NCBI GenBank assembly: GCA_036320915.1
Contig: JAXBDG010000012.1
Location: 856,501-920,500 of the forward strand
Reading direction: 5' to 3'
Length of the DNA stretch: 64,000 nucleotides
DNA from: Linnemannia elongata
Lineage: Eukaryota > Mortierellomycota > Mortierellomycetes > Mortierellales > Mortierellaceae
This document shows, one piece after another, positions 50,134 to 60,099 of the stretch (position 1 is its first letter; each line of letters begins with the position of its first letter). The notes under the pieces were generated by a model. That model did not search any database, was not told the origin of the DNA, and saw nothing but the letters and a program-made list of their open reading frames with translations. Position numbers and translations under genes: made by a program.

Positions 50134-51822
50134 TCATTTATTGAACGAGTTTTGTAGTTGATCCACCAAGGTCTTGGAGGAGGCCACTGCAGCTTGTAGG
50201 TCCTCCAAACTGCATATCTTTGACTTTTTTTTTATGAGCTCAACAATCATGCGCCCATTGTTAAAAAGTTCTTTTTCTACATCCTCAAAGTCTCTCTTCC
50301 TCTGCTTCTTCCGCCGATGCCTTTCTTCTTTCACCCTCCTGGCCCTCTCGTATTCGAGTTGGGTGTAAACTTGTGGGCTGAGCAATGCTAGCTGGTCTCT
50401 GAGAGAGTCTTGCTCGAAGATATCGGTGTTGCTGTCCATGTTGTTGTTGGTGTCGTCGTTGGCGTTGTCGCTGTCGTTGAGACCATCGTTGTGGTCGTCT
50501 GTCCGGGCCTCGATGGCATCGGCCGACACAGACGGGCGAATAAAGCGGCTGAGCCATAGGTCATGAATAACACGTTCGGCAAGAAAAAGGTGCTTGCAAG
50601 GAAGAGGTCTGCGTCTGGTGAAGTCGGGGCATGAACATGAGAGAAGCTGCCTGGATCTAGCGACGACAGCAAGAGTATAATACGTATCTGAAGTATCGGG
50701 GTCTAATGACTGCATGGAGATCTACTCGAGAAATGGAGGATAAATAAATCCCATTGTGAGTGACATTTGGCCAAAGCAGGCGAACTCAGAACGGTACTCG
50801 ACCGCATCATGGGTGAACAAGCCATACCCGCAAGCGTCCATCATGGCAGGGTTGGTCTTTGTTGTAGTTAATCTTGCGCTGTGCCTCATCGAACGAAACC
50901 TTGTCTGCCTTCTGTTTCCCCTCATCATCCCCTTTCCTCCAGGGTATGGGCTGGAAGCCTCTCTTAGTCTTGAGATATGCGAATTGAAATTCTCTGTCTA
51001 CTCGGTCTTGCAGTATATAAACAAGCCGATCGATACGGAGATTCCGATCGCCATCAAGATGATCGTCTGTAGAGCGCTTGTCGAACATGATTGGTGTTGA
51101 TGGAATAGATTGCCAGACACAGCTCCTTTGGAACAACAATGGGGCGCCTCCTCCATCTACATGGTATGAATAAAGGCATCGGATTTAGAAGTTAACAAAA
51201 GAAATAAGCTGTTTAAACCGTGTCCGGAAACAGGATAAAAGTCAACACTCCTACCGCTTGCAGGGTCTGTTCATCGGGTATGACCCTACTCGACAGGGAG
51301 CACCAATCATGACCCTGATCCACCATACGCCGAACCCACTCGCGCTCGTTCCGAGCAAGCAGCAACTGTGCGCGTTCGTCATCATGATTGTGCTTCCACA
51401 TGTACCGGACCACTACCTTGTCCTCCTCCCCAACGGGTTGTGCCATGAAAATCCGTGCCTTGCAGCAATGACCCACTGACTCGCGTGGGAGAGAAACAAC
51501 TTTTTCTTTGCGGTGGCGACGGTAGGCAACACGAGTCTCCAGGAGTACATGGCCCTTGTGCCTGCGACCTGCTCCCATGTTTTGAATGAAGAGGGGTATC
51601 CGGATCGTCTTTCTGGCTGTAGAAGGTGGAGTACTGATTGGGCCTATGCACCCACAAGCCAGTTTGCCGCTATCTCGCCCACCATGTGCGAACCTCGTCG
51701 CATGTAAAAGTGAATTCCTTGGTGTCGGGATCGTTGATTGAGAATTGTTGAGGTTTGATGTTATTCCTGGGGTCGTAATTGCGGTCGACAATCAGTACGT
51801 CCTTCAAGTCGAGAGCAGACAT
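50134..51822 (-). pseudogene. MULE (Mutator-like) transposase remnant lacking its DDE core
   Basis: From ATG 51822 (MSALDLKDVLIVDRNYD) the N-terminal part holds a WRKY-GCM1/FAR1-type zinc domain (VGHCCKARIFM then RYMWKHNHDD), split over at least two frames. A central piece near 51080-50930 (DRLVYILQDRVDREFQFAYLK) matches the stretch after the catalytic core. The C-terminal frame (50715-50134) has a SWIM zinc finger, CSCPDFTRRRPLPCKH, then a Lys/Arg-rich helix. The region between the HNHD motif and DRLVYIL, where the DDE domain should be, is missing, so it cannot transpose itself. It sits directly upstream of the SINE and the Fanzor fusion. Confidence 0.7.
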
Positions 51823-51837
51823 TAGATAGAGTATTTG

Positions 51838-51853
51838 ACAGATGGGATGAGAT
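51838..51853. repeat. 16-bp target-site duplication, left
   Basis: ACAGATGGGATGAGAT, repeated exactly at 52269-52284; it flanks the SINE. Confidence 0.9.
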
Positions 51854-52268
51854 TTTTTTTTTTTGTTTGTAAATTATTTATTTGGTCGTGGGTGTGCGTC
51901 GCATAAACAATTGCTTGACTACTCTACAAGCCTCCACCAATCCTTGGCTCATACTATTATTCGAATCGCCTTGCTTTAAGAAGACAATAATAAGGGGTTA
52001 GTACAAAGAGAATATACCGTCTCGTGACTCGGTTCGCCGGGTGAGCCTTCTACCCCGCTGCTTTTCCGCAAGAACACGCGGCCCCGCTACGGAGGGAGTT
52101 TCATTTTCGGTCGGTCCGCTGGGGGAAACTGTCAAAAACCTCGAGGCCCGGTGTCTTTGCTTCAACCCCGAATTTGCACCCGAAGGGGATTGAACCCGGG
52201 AGCCCCTAGGACACCACAGGGGGAAGCTTCGCCGCTCCTTCCACAAAGCTAAGCAGGCTTACCAGCCT
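51854..52268 (-). mobile_element. tRNA-headed SINE, 415 bp
   Basis: On the minus strand it begins next to the right-hand duplication with a tRNA-like head: A-box-like TTAGCTTTGTGG (52241-52252) and B-box GGGTTCAATCC (52187-52197), i.e. an internal pol III promoter. A ~250-bp GC-rich body follows, with a poly-A tail (plus-strand T run at 51852-51864). Exact 16-bp duplications border both ends, the mark of LINE-driven integration. Confidence 0.88.
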
Positions 52269-52284
52269 ACAGATGGGATGAGAT
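52269..52284. repeat. 16-bp target-site duplication, right
   Basis: ACAGATGGGATGAGAT, the partner of 51838-51853. It lies 119 bp before the ATG of the XPG-Fanzor gene. Confidence 0.9.
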
Positions 52285-52402
52285 AGAGCTGTGCTTGTGG
52301 CCATTGAGCACGTGACCAGGAGAATAGGTCGCAAAGCTATATTTTTTCCGTGAGTACAACGATGCTCGTTTCTTTGTTCCACATCACCATCTACATGACT
52401 CC

Positions 52403-55400
52403 TTGAACACAATGGGCTTCAAGTACGCGTGGCAACTACTGCGCGATAAAAAGCTTGTCCCCGATTCCCAAGACAAGGTCTCACTCCTTTCGACCGTCTC
52501 CAAGATCCGCGTTGACGTCTGTTCCACTCATAACACTCCCATTCGATACTATTACGGCAATCCCACCGACCTGTATGCGGCACATGGCAAGCTGGAGCAG
52601 TGGCTCCTCAAAATTGGCGACAAAGAGAAGGTACGCTTCTACATTGACGGCTTGCCAGCAGCGGAGAAGGTTAAAACGCACACCAACCGTCACCAAAGCC
52701 GCCAGAAGGCCCTGGTCAAGGCCTCTACCGCTATCTCCAGCCTCGAATCGCGCCTTGCCGAAGGAAAGCGCATTCGTAAACTCCACATCACCGGCGCCCA
52801 CAACCCCTTGCGGCAGGCATTCCATTGGTCGCTCGAGGACCGCATGTCGTTTGTCGAGTACATGGCCAACAAAGGATACGACATCATACTTTGCCCGACC
52901 GAGTCAGATGTTCTCATTGCCGCGGAGCGCCATCCTGACGACGCAGTCATTTCGTGCGACAGCGACCTTTTATTTTACAAGACCGTGCCCGTCGTTTGGC
53001 GTCCTGTAGGCTCCTATAAGGCTTGACGGTTTGTTCCATTCGAGAAAAATGCCGTTCTTGGAGTCCTCAGTCTGTCATCAACGCAGCTGACTGCCCTTGC
53101 CATTGTCAGTGGTAATGACTATGTCTCCAATATACCCCACCTCGCCATCGCCTCCAATCGCGGGACTCTCAACAACTTGGATGGAGGTAAGTAAAAACAA
53201 ATTTTTTACTGATATCTCTTTCTTGCCATCAATTGTGATTTTTGTACTCAGATCCTTTTTTTTCTTTCTTCTCTGTCTCTGTAGATGAGATGTCTGTCAT
53301 ACGACAATATCTTGCTCACCCGCATGTCAAACGACGGACAGATCAGGAAGGCGACAAGTGGTCCGAGAAGTCCTATGCTGATGCGATCAAAGTCTTTGTC
53401 AGGATGCAGCAGAGTATCTCGTCTGATTCCTCGCCAGCATCCTCGGCAGCATCGAACGATTCTGTCGCCCCGGAGGACCCAACCAAGGTCACCTCGGAGG
53501 ACTCGGCCCAAGACGCCTCTTTGTCCTACTCGTTCCTGCGTGAGCGTATGGATCGCTTCATGAATGCCTTCGATGTCTTCAAGACAAACGCGTACGAGGC
53601 CCGGGTCGCCAAAAGGTATTAAACTTCCCACCCCTTTTAACAGGCCGCGATTGCAATTGACAGGAGATAATGAATGAATGAATGAATTTCTTTAAGCACC
53701 ATGCTCATCTACTTTGTTCCCTTTTCCTCAATAGGGTTGCAAGTGATGCTCAATCGGAACCAGAAGCAGAGACCAAGATAATGAATCCGTTCGCCACTAT
53801 CGACAAACAGAATCCTGCCAATGCCCACCAGTATCGACCCCGCTTCAGCCCCAAAGTCCGATTTGAGCCGTCCAAGGAACAGTCTGCACCACCAATCTCA
53901 ATGCCGTACATACTCAAGCCTTGGAAGGAGCCACCAAAGAAGCCAAGCCTGTCAGAACCTTCAAAGAAGAAGCCTGCTGCGGCCATCAAGAATGAGATCA
54001 GTGAGGACAACCGCTTTGGACGCAAGGAGATGATGAATGCTCTATGCTTCGAGCACCCAATAGTCACTCTGGACCTGGATCGCCTATCCAGCAATGTCCA
54101 TGCCGCCGTCGAGAACGACCCACTCTCCAAAGTGATCCTCGAGTGCATTCGTGGTGCAGTCCGGGTGGCTTGCGACTCCAAGCGACATTGTCAGATGCTC
54201 ATTGGTCTGTATCTGGAGGACCTCTTCTATCCTCCACCTACACCTGGAGCTCCTCGACCTGCAGTACCTGTGGCCGTAATCAGCCAGCAAGAACAAGCTA
54301 TTCTCGATAATCTGTGCCCTCGGCTCTCGTCCAGTGAAATGAACGACGACAATAGCAATGTCAGCTCTGCAGGGGACGGACAAGATGATGGATCCAACGC
54401 GCGCTTCATCCACTCATTCCTCACCTTCCTGTACTCGGGCAACTTGCCTAGCAAGGGTAAAGTCGAGTCAACTGTCAACACCTTCATTGGTCGTCTACAA
54501 GAGATGGGGCACCTGGAGAAGTTACAGGTGGCCAAAGCGGATATGGTCAAGAGTGTCAAGGAGTACACGCCGAGTTTTGTGGTTCGATCGGTCGCATCGC
54601 AGCTGTCGGCTGAGTTGAAGAGGCACTACAAACACGGAGCCAAAGTGGTATCGGAAAAGGTAACGCGCCGTCTTTGTCCTTTATTATTTTTCGTTCTTGT
54701 CATCCTATGGACGACAAATTTTAACTCGATCGCTCGTTTTCCATGTATTGTCATAGGTTCAAACGATGATTAAGAAGAAACAGTTGACTGCCGACAAAGC
54801 TGTTGATTTGACAGTAAAGACGCCAGCGATCCAGCTTTTTGTGCGAGCAAATGCCACAGCCGGCCGGCCTTGGGGTCTTTCGCCCCTGTCATCCGTGGAG
54901 AATGGATACATGACATTCAGCGAGATCGAAATGGCGGCGTTTTTGCACAAGCGGGCCGAGCTGCACCCCACCCTCAAGAAGCTCATCGGCTGCAAGGACG
55001 AGCGGCGACTGTCGCAGGCGGACGTGATCCAGGACTGGCTACCGTTTCAAACACCAGGTGTGCTGATCCAGCGCCTCATTGCCCCCGTCGACCCAAGGAC
55101 CCCTGATGGCGATCGCCTGCGTGGGCGACAGAAGAAGGAGGCCGGTATCGCGGCAGCCGTCAGGATTGTCGAGCCTGAGGAGTTACGTACCCATATAAAC
55201 ACCCTTCGCGGCGACGGTTTCGATCCCCGGACCTACCAGGAAAAGGGTTATTTCCTGTACGGATCCATAAAGACGGATGGACATCAGCTGCAGCTCCTTG
55301 CATACTAAGTTCGAGAGTTGAACTCGGTCAAGTTCAAGCGCTACAGGAACGATGTACTGCCATATCGTCTGCTTACCATCACCGCTGGCACGAGCGACTT

Positions 55401-56781
55401 CTTGACGGAAGTACGCAACGTGTTCAAGACCACGGCCGATGTCGAGCGCCTCCTTGGCTGCACCCGCGACGAAACTGATAAGGTGTCGTACCTGTGCATA
55501 GACCTTGGCCAGACTTTCGTCGCCGGCGCATATGCACTCCTTCCACAGGACAAGACCCCCAAGATCGGAAAGCGACGGCGTCACCGGAAGCAAAAGAAGC
55601 GTGGCAGCCGTGGCCGTCGTAATAGAGGCAGCGGTAAAGGCAAGAAGGAGAACGTCTGTCGAGTCCAAGGCGAGCGACACATTAACTTGGCTGCCAAGCA
55701 GAAAGCTGTTGCGCGACCCACTCTCCGACACAGATCTTGGATGGATAAGCACAAGATGGCCGACCTGAAGATGACTTCCAGCCCGTCGACCACCAACACC
55801 GAGTCAGCAGCACCACCAACGATCAGCCAGCCCTCAACCAGCAGCACGGAAGCAGCGACATCTGAGTCCCTCTCCATCCGCACGATCGAGTCGTCCCTCC
55901 CACCTCTTCGCGGTGCCAACGCCAGTTTCGTGGACCACATAGCGTGCCGCAAGGCAAACAAGTCCCATCTGGACACGTTTTACAACGGCAAAAAGTTCAG
56001 GCATAAGAAGTACAAGTGGATGGCAAAGAAGGCTCGGCAGCGCGAGTTTGAACGCCTGGCGGACTCGTTGCTGCGAATGGTCGGCGGCTCCATTGGCGAG
56101 AAGAAGAAGGATGACGCTAAGGTCGCTATAGGGATCGGCATGGGCCGCTTCACCTCTACATCTGGACTGTCAAGCTTGCATGGGACGTTCGAATCTTACT
56201 TTATCCAGAAGGTAACCATTCGTTTGTCTATTGTTTGTAGATAGTAGCGTCCCAATCTAACTACTGCTGTTAACTGACATGTCCCTCTTGCTCCTTGTTT
56301 TTTCATTGCGCAGGCCCGGTCGCTTGGGTACTTGGTCGTCGGAGTTAACAAATTTTACACGTCCAAAAAGTGTCCCACGTGCGAAAACTTTGTCGGCCAG
56401 GCAGGGAGCATCCGGCGCCTGTACTGCTACCATTGCAAGAAGTACATACACCGAGACGTGATGGCAGGTCATAACATGGTCAACATCGTCCGGAGCCATG
56501 TCGAGCAGCAGCAGCGGCCATTCTATCTGCATCCGGTCAACAAGGACGGCCACTACCCCTGGCTGGAGCATGGATGCGAGCCAGCGGCCCAACCCAAGGA
56601 TGCCCCAAGTTCGTTGGAACAAGCAAGCAGCATTGGTGGTCGTGCTGGTCGTGCTGGTCGCAAACGGCGGGCAGAGGAGGATGACAATACCGAAAAGGAG
56701 AGGGGTAGCAAGTGCACCAAGACAACCATGGCTAAGGGCAAGGCGACGACCACGAAGGGCAAGGCGGCGACGGCCAGGTAA
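52403..56781 (+). pseudogene. XPG/FEN1-like PIN nuclease fused to Fanzor (TnpB-like) nuclease; two nonsense codons
   Basis: Five exons (52403-53186, 53285-53615, 53735-54659, 54757-56211, 56314-56781; introns 98, 119, 97 and 102 nt) keep one frame over about 1,320 codons. Exon 1 is XPG-like: an MG start, FYIDGLPAAEK, the acidic CPTESD and SCDSDLLFY (XPG-I), and ALAIVSGNDYVSNI (H3TH). Exons 2-3 are linker and helices. Exons 4-5 are Fanzor: RuvC-I CIDLG (Asp codon 55501), a basic insert, a CPTC...CYHC zinc ribbon and RuvC-III HRDVMAGHN (Asp codon 56455), then RPFYLHP and PW. In-frame TGA at 53024-53026 (codon 208) and TAA at 55306-55308 (codon 864) break it. VGVNKFYTSKKC has Lys (56350-56352) where Fanzors usually have Glu. 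It is most likely a recently inactivated copy. Two separate genes remain possible but the phase-keeping introns argue against it. Confidence 0.85.
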
Positions 56782-56859
56782 ATAGCGACGAAACCCAAGA
56801 GCAAGGCAAATGCCATGCAGCTCAATAGCTAGATAGCTTTTTTCTTTCCATTCCTTTAT

Positions 56860-56965
56860 TTTGAGGTGTTCGCAAGCACCCTTGTCTACCTTCGGGTGGA
56901 TTTAGATAGCTGCGCAGGCCGAGCGGTTGCCCACTTCGGTGACCTCATCGTAGTCCGATGCGCGG
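56860..56965 (+). ncRNA. Candidate guide-RNA scaffold (omega-type RNA) 3' of Fanzor
   Basis: Within 100-160 nt of the Fanzor stop are three hairpins in a row: GGTGTT-CGCA-AGCACC (56865-56880), CTACC-TTCG-GGTGG (56886-56899) and CAC-TTCG-GTG (56932-56941). Two have UUCG tetraloops, and a fourth GC-rich stretch follows. Fanzor and TnpB guide RNAs typically derive from the 3' end/UTR of the nuclease gene. The structure is visible; the role is inferred. Confidence 0.45.
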
Positions 56966-57164
56966 ATGTCTTCGCTTATGGGTGGAGGACAATGGACGCC
57001 ATAATTCTCTTATTGGCCAAAGGATAGCACTTGTCTTTTAAATAAAAAAATTCGGCTCGCTTTTTGCTCAATCCTTTCCTTCTGCCAGTACTTTCATACA
57101 CACTCCAAGTTCCCTTGTCAACACACACTCTACACCAAGCCTTTTCAGCACATGTAATCTCAAA

Positions 57165-57968
57165 ATGGGGTGCCGATCACTTTGGAAATTTTTTGCAAAC
57201 AAAAAACACCAACCATCAATACGGTATCATCGACACTTGGCGAAAGGTCTACAGGAATGCCGCGTCAGGCACGCGTCGACAAACACGAATAACAAGGTCA
57301 GGGTGGACGTCATGGGCAGCATCTTCTCTACCATCCAATACGCGTACACGCATTGCTCTCGGGAGGCAGCCCATGCCCTGATCCACAAGCGACTGAAGAA
57401 GCTGGCTAATCCCCTCATCTCGGTACTCTACTTCGACGGCGACCCAACAACGGAAAAGGAATCCACTCATGACGAACGGGCAAAAGTCCGGCGTAAGGCT
57501 GAGGTGTTGGCTGACCAGAAGATCAACGAGTTTGAGGTGCGAATCAACAACGGGTAGAGAATACGGAAACAGCATTTTGTTGGGATCCAGAAGCAGCTCA
57601 GCAGGGCATTTCAGTGGAACAGCGAGGATCGTCTCTCCCTTATCGACTACCTGCGCGACCATCAGTGGATCGTCCAGCTATCGCCTTACGAGGCGGATGT
57701 CCACATCGCTGATGATTGCGCGCCGGGCGATATTGTCATCTCAGGCGACTCCGACCTCATAATCCACCCAACAGTGACTACAATCTGGCGGCCTATTTCG
57801 GGTAGTCGATTTCTGGAGTATATCGTGGACGAGGTCTTGGCAGTACTCGGTATTGGTCGGCCTCAATTGGTGACCCTAGGAGTCGTCTCTCACAACGATT
57901 ACAACAAGAATATCTATGGACTCGGATGTGCTACAAATTACAAGATCGTCAAGGACCTCCCCAAGTAA
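57165..57968 (+). pseudogene. XPG/FEN1-like PIN nuclease, first exon only
   Basis: MGCRSLWKFFANKK is the canonical XPG N-terminus. Then come YFDGDPTTEKE, SPYEADVHIA, ISGDSDLIIHPTV (XPG-I with the standard EAD) and LGVVSHNDYNKNI (H3TH). An in-frame TAG lies at 57555-57557; the frame otherwise stays open to 57968, ending LPK at an AA|GTAAGA donor-like site. That is where the homologous exon 1 at 52403 ends. Beyond it only satellite DNA is found. It is therefore a 5' piece of a second, quite diverged XPG or XPG-Fanzor gene. Confidence 0.8.
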
Positions 57969-57974
57969 GACTCC

Positions 57975-58720
57975 TAATCGAATCGAATAATTCGAGTTCG
58001 ATTCAATTCGAATGAATTTGAATCGAATTTGAGATAGGGTGGATTCGATTCGATTTGAATACTCCCCTACTCGATTCGATCCGAATGGTTCGAATGGTTC
58101 GAATGATTCGAGAGGTGCCCTTAATTCTGGTCAATCGAATTGTATTCCAACCATTTGATCAATTGATTCGAATGATTCGATTCGAATGCGGTTCGAATGG
58201 TTCGAGTGATTCGAGTGATTCGATTTGATTAGAGATCGATTTGATCTCAACAAGTTGGATTGAATGGTGTATGGTTTGAAATATATATTGTAGAAAAGAA
58301 AAAGTAAACTCTATAAGTTTAAGGAAACTCTTTGAACCAAGAGTTCAAAATAACCAGCTGTCGACGTGGCATTAATAATGATTCGAATGGTCCGAATGCT
58401 TCGATCACTTCGATTGAAACGAATGCTTCGATTGAAACGAATGCTTCGATTGAAACGAATGCTTCGATTGAAACGAATGCTTCGATTGAAACGAATGCTT
58501 CGATTGAAACGAATGCTTCGATTGTAACGAATGCTTCGATTGATACGAATGCTTCGATTACTTCGAATGCTTCAAATGATTCGAATGCTTCGATTGATTC
58601 GAATCGGATTCGAACCTGCAACTTCGATTGATTCGAACCTTCAGCTTCAATCGAATTCGAATCGGATTCAAGTTTACTTCATTCGAATCGAAATCGAAAT
58701 AGGCTAAATTTGATTCGATC
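57975..58720. repeat. ATTCGAATC-type satellite with an 18-bp core array
   Basis: Dense GATTCGAAT/TTCGAATGG motifs. At about 58405-58565, GAAACGAATGCTTCGATT repeats about seven to nine times. The unit is near-palindromic and has no stop codon in two frames, so both strands appear to encode repeat peptides (SIETNA / FVSIEA). The array truncates the XPG-like exon. Confidence 0.9.
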
Positions 58721-58738
58721 AATTCGATTAGGAGCACT

Positions 58739-59070
58739 ATTCTTGACATTGTCATCCTTTGTCTAATAGCGCGTAAGTAGACATCCACTTGCTCGAATGC
58801 TGACCATGATGGCACAAAGTGAAGTGTTGGTGCTGGGACTAACGTGATTTTGCGCCTGTTTCTTGACATTGTCATCCTTTGTTTAATAGCGAGTAAGTAG
58901 TTATCCACTTGTTCGAATGCTGACCATGATGGAACACAGTGAAGTGTTGATGCAGGGTCTAACGTGATTTTGCCCTTGCTTCTTGACATTGTCATCCTTC
59001 GTCTCATAGATAGTAAGTAGATATCCATTTGCTCAAATGTTGACCATGATGTCTCGAAGTAAGGTGCTGA
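58739..59070. repeat. Three 120-bp tandem repeats
   Basis: TTCTTGACATTGTCATCCTT starts at 58740, 58860 and 58980, exactly 120 bp apart. Each unit also carries TGCTGACCATGATGG and AACGTGATTTTGC. The minus-strand frame reads as 40-residue repeats, probably non-coding. Confidence 0.9.
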
Positions 59071-59074
59071 TACA

Positions 59075-59500
59075 TTGTGTGATGGATTGGAGTTTGAATA
59101 TTTGAATGACTAACCCATAATCTCATTTATAACGCATAAGTTAGAAGGGCCCTGGCGCAAGACACGCCTTTCTCTAAAATCCAGTCAAGGAATGGTCTCT
59201 CATTTCAAGGACTTTCACGGATTGTGTGCCAATGTCATTCAGGAAGCTGGAATTATGACTATCCTAAGGAAATATATTTTATTTGTGCACAGTAAAGAAA
59301 AAAAAGTTTTAACCTTTTCTGAAAAGGCTTTCCTGCGCTGGAACCATGTAATAACTGAATTTAGAGTAAGCCAACTTTTGGTCGTCCCTGCCCAAATCGG
59401 TATTGTTTTTTTCTTGGCAATATTAAAAGAGCAGCCGGGCAGTGTGGGGTCCTGAGTTTCACGGTGCGCAGGCCCTCTGAGCGAATAACAACCATAAATA
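59075..59500. other. Intergenic DNA, no supported gene
   Basis: A plus-strand frame (59192-59455, 87 codons) shows no domain, promoter or relative nearby. Confidence 0.4.
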
Positions 59501-59508
59501 GCTGTCTT

Positions 59509-60090
59509 TTACCCTTCTGATGATAAGTTGCTTGTCCCTACCCTTGTCAGAGTAGTTCTTGTAGTTAAGATTAGTGATGATGTTAGAAAGGAACTGAAGC
59601 TAGGTGGGATCCTTTGTAGGTTGACTTCAGACAAAGCAATTGTCACAGGTTGGTTCTTCTCGCTAGAGACAGCATGATTCTTGGCGGGCCAGAGTTCTCC
59701 GTCGGGCTTTGAAACAGTCCGGATACCTGTCTTACGATCGCGCTTGTCCTTGCCAATGTAGGCAGCAGATATTGGATTTCCCATAGTCTCATCTGCGCCA
59801 GGTTCTTCACCCTGCTTACTGTCAGAGCAAGCCAGAGATTGATTGGGATCGGGATTTTTGTGCGACTGGTGAGAGTGGCGATTAGGATCATCTGGATCGA
59901 GGTTAGCAAAAGGCTTGGCTTTTAAAGAAAACGGCGGGCGTAGCCAAAGCAAGCACCGTTCTTGTCAGACCAGGAGGGAATCTTGGGGTCCTTGAAGCGC
60001 CAATCAATACAATCAGCGTAAGAGTGTGCTTTCGCAGGAATGACTGGATGAAGGAAAACGGTTGCCGCCGATAAGAAATTAGGAACAATA
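59509..60090 (-). pseudogene. Secreted LPMO-like protein relic, frameshifted
   Basis: A signal-like stretch FLSAATVFLHPVIPAKA is followed by HSYADCIDWRF, PSWSDKNGACFGYARRF, so the mature protein would begin with His, the mark of copper-dependent lytic polysaccharide monooxygenases. The frame is lost at about 59932 (RRF then stop) and resumes +1 as LKAKPFANLDPDDPNRH, ACSDSKQGEEPGADET, GNPISAAY, and LWPAKNHAV before decaying. No in-frame ATG precedes the signal stretch, and a G-run at 60096-60107 suggests further slippage. Family assignment rests on the N-terminal His and Cys pattern only. Confidence 0.5.
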
Positions 60091-60099
60091 CAAAGGGGG

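Noticed and set aside
58405..58565. CRISPR-like array
   Set aside because: The 18-bp units are directly adjacent without unique spacers; this is a eukaryotic satellite.
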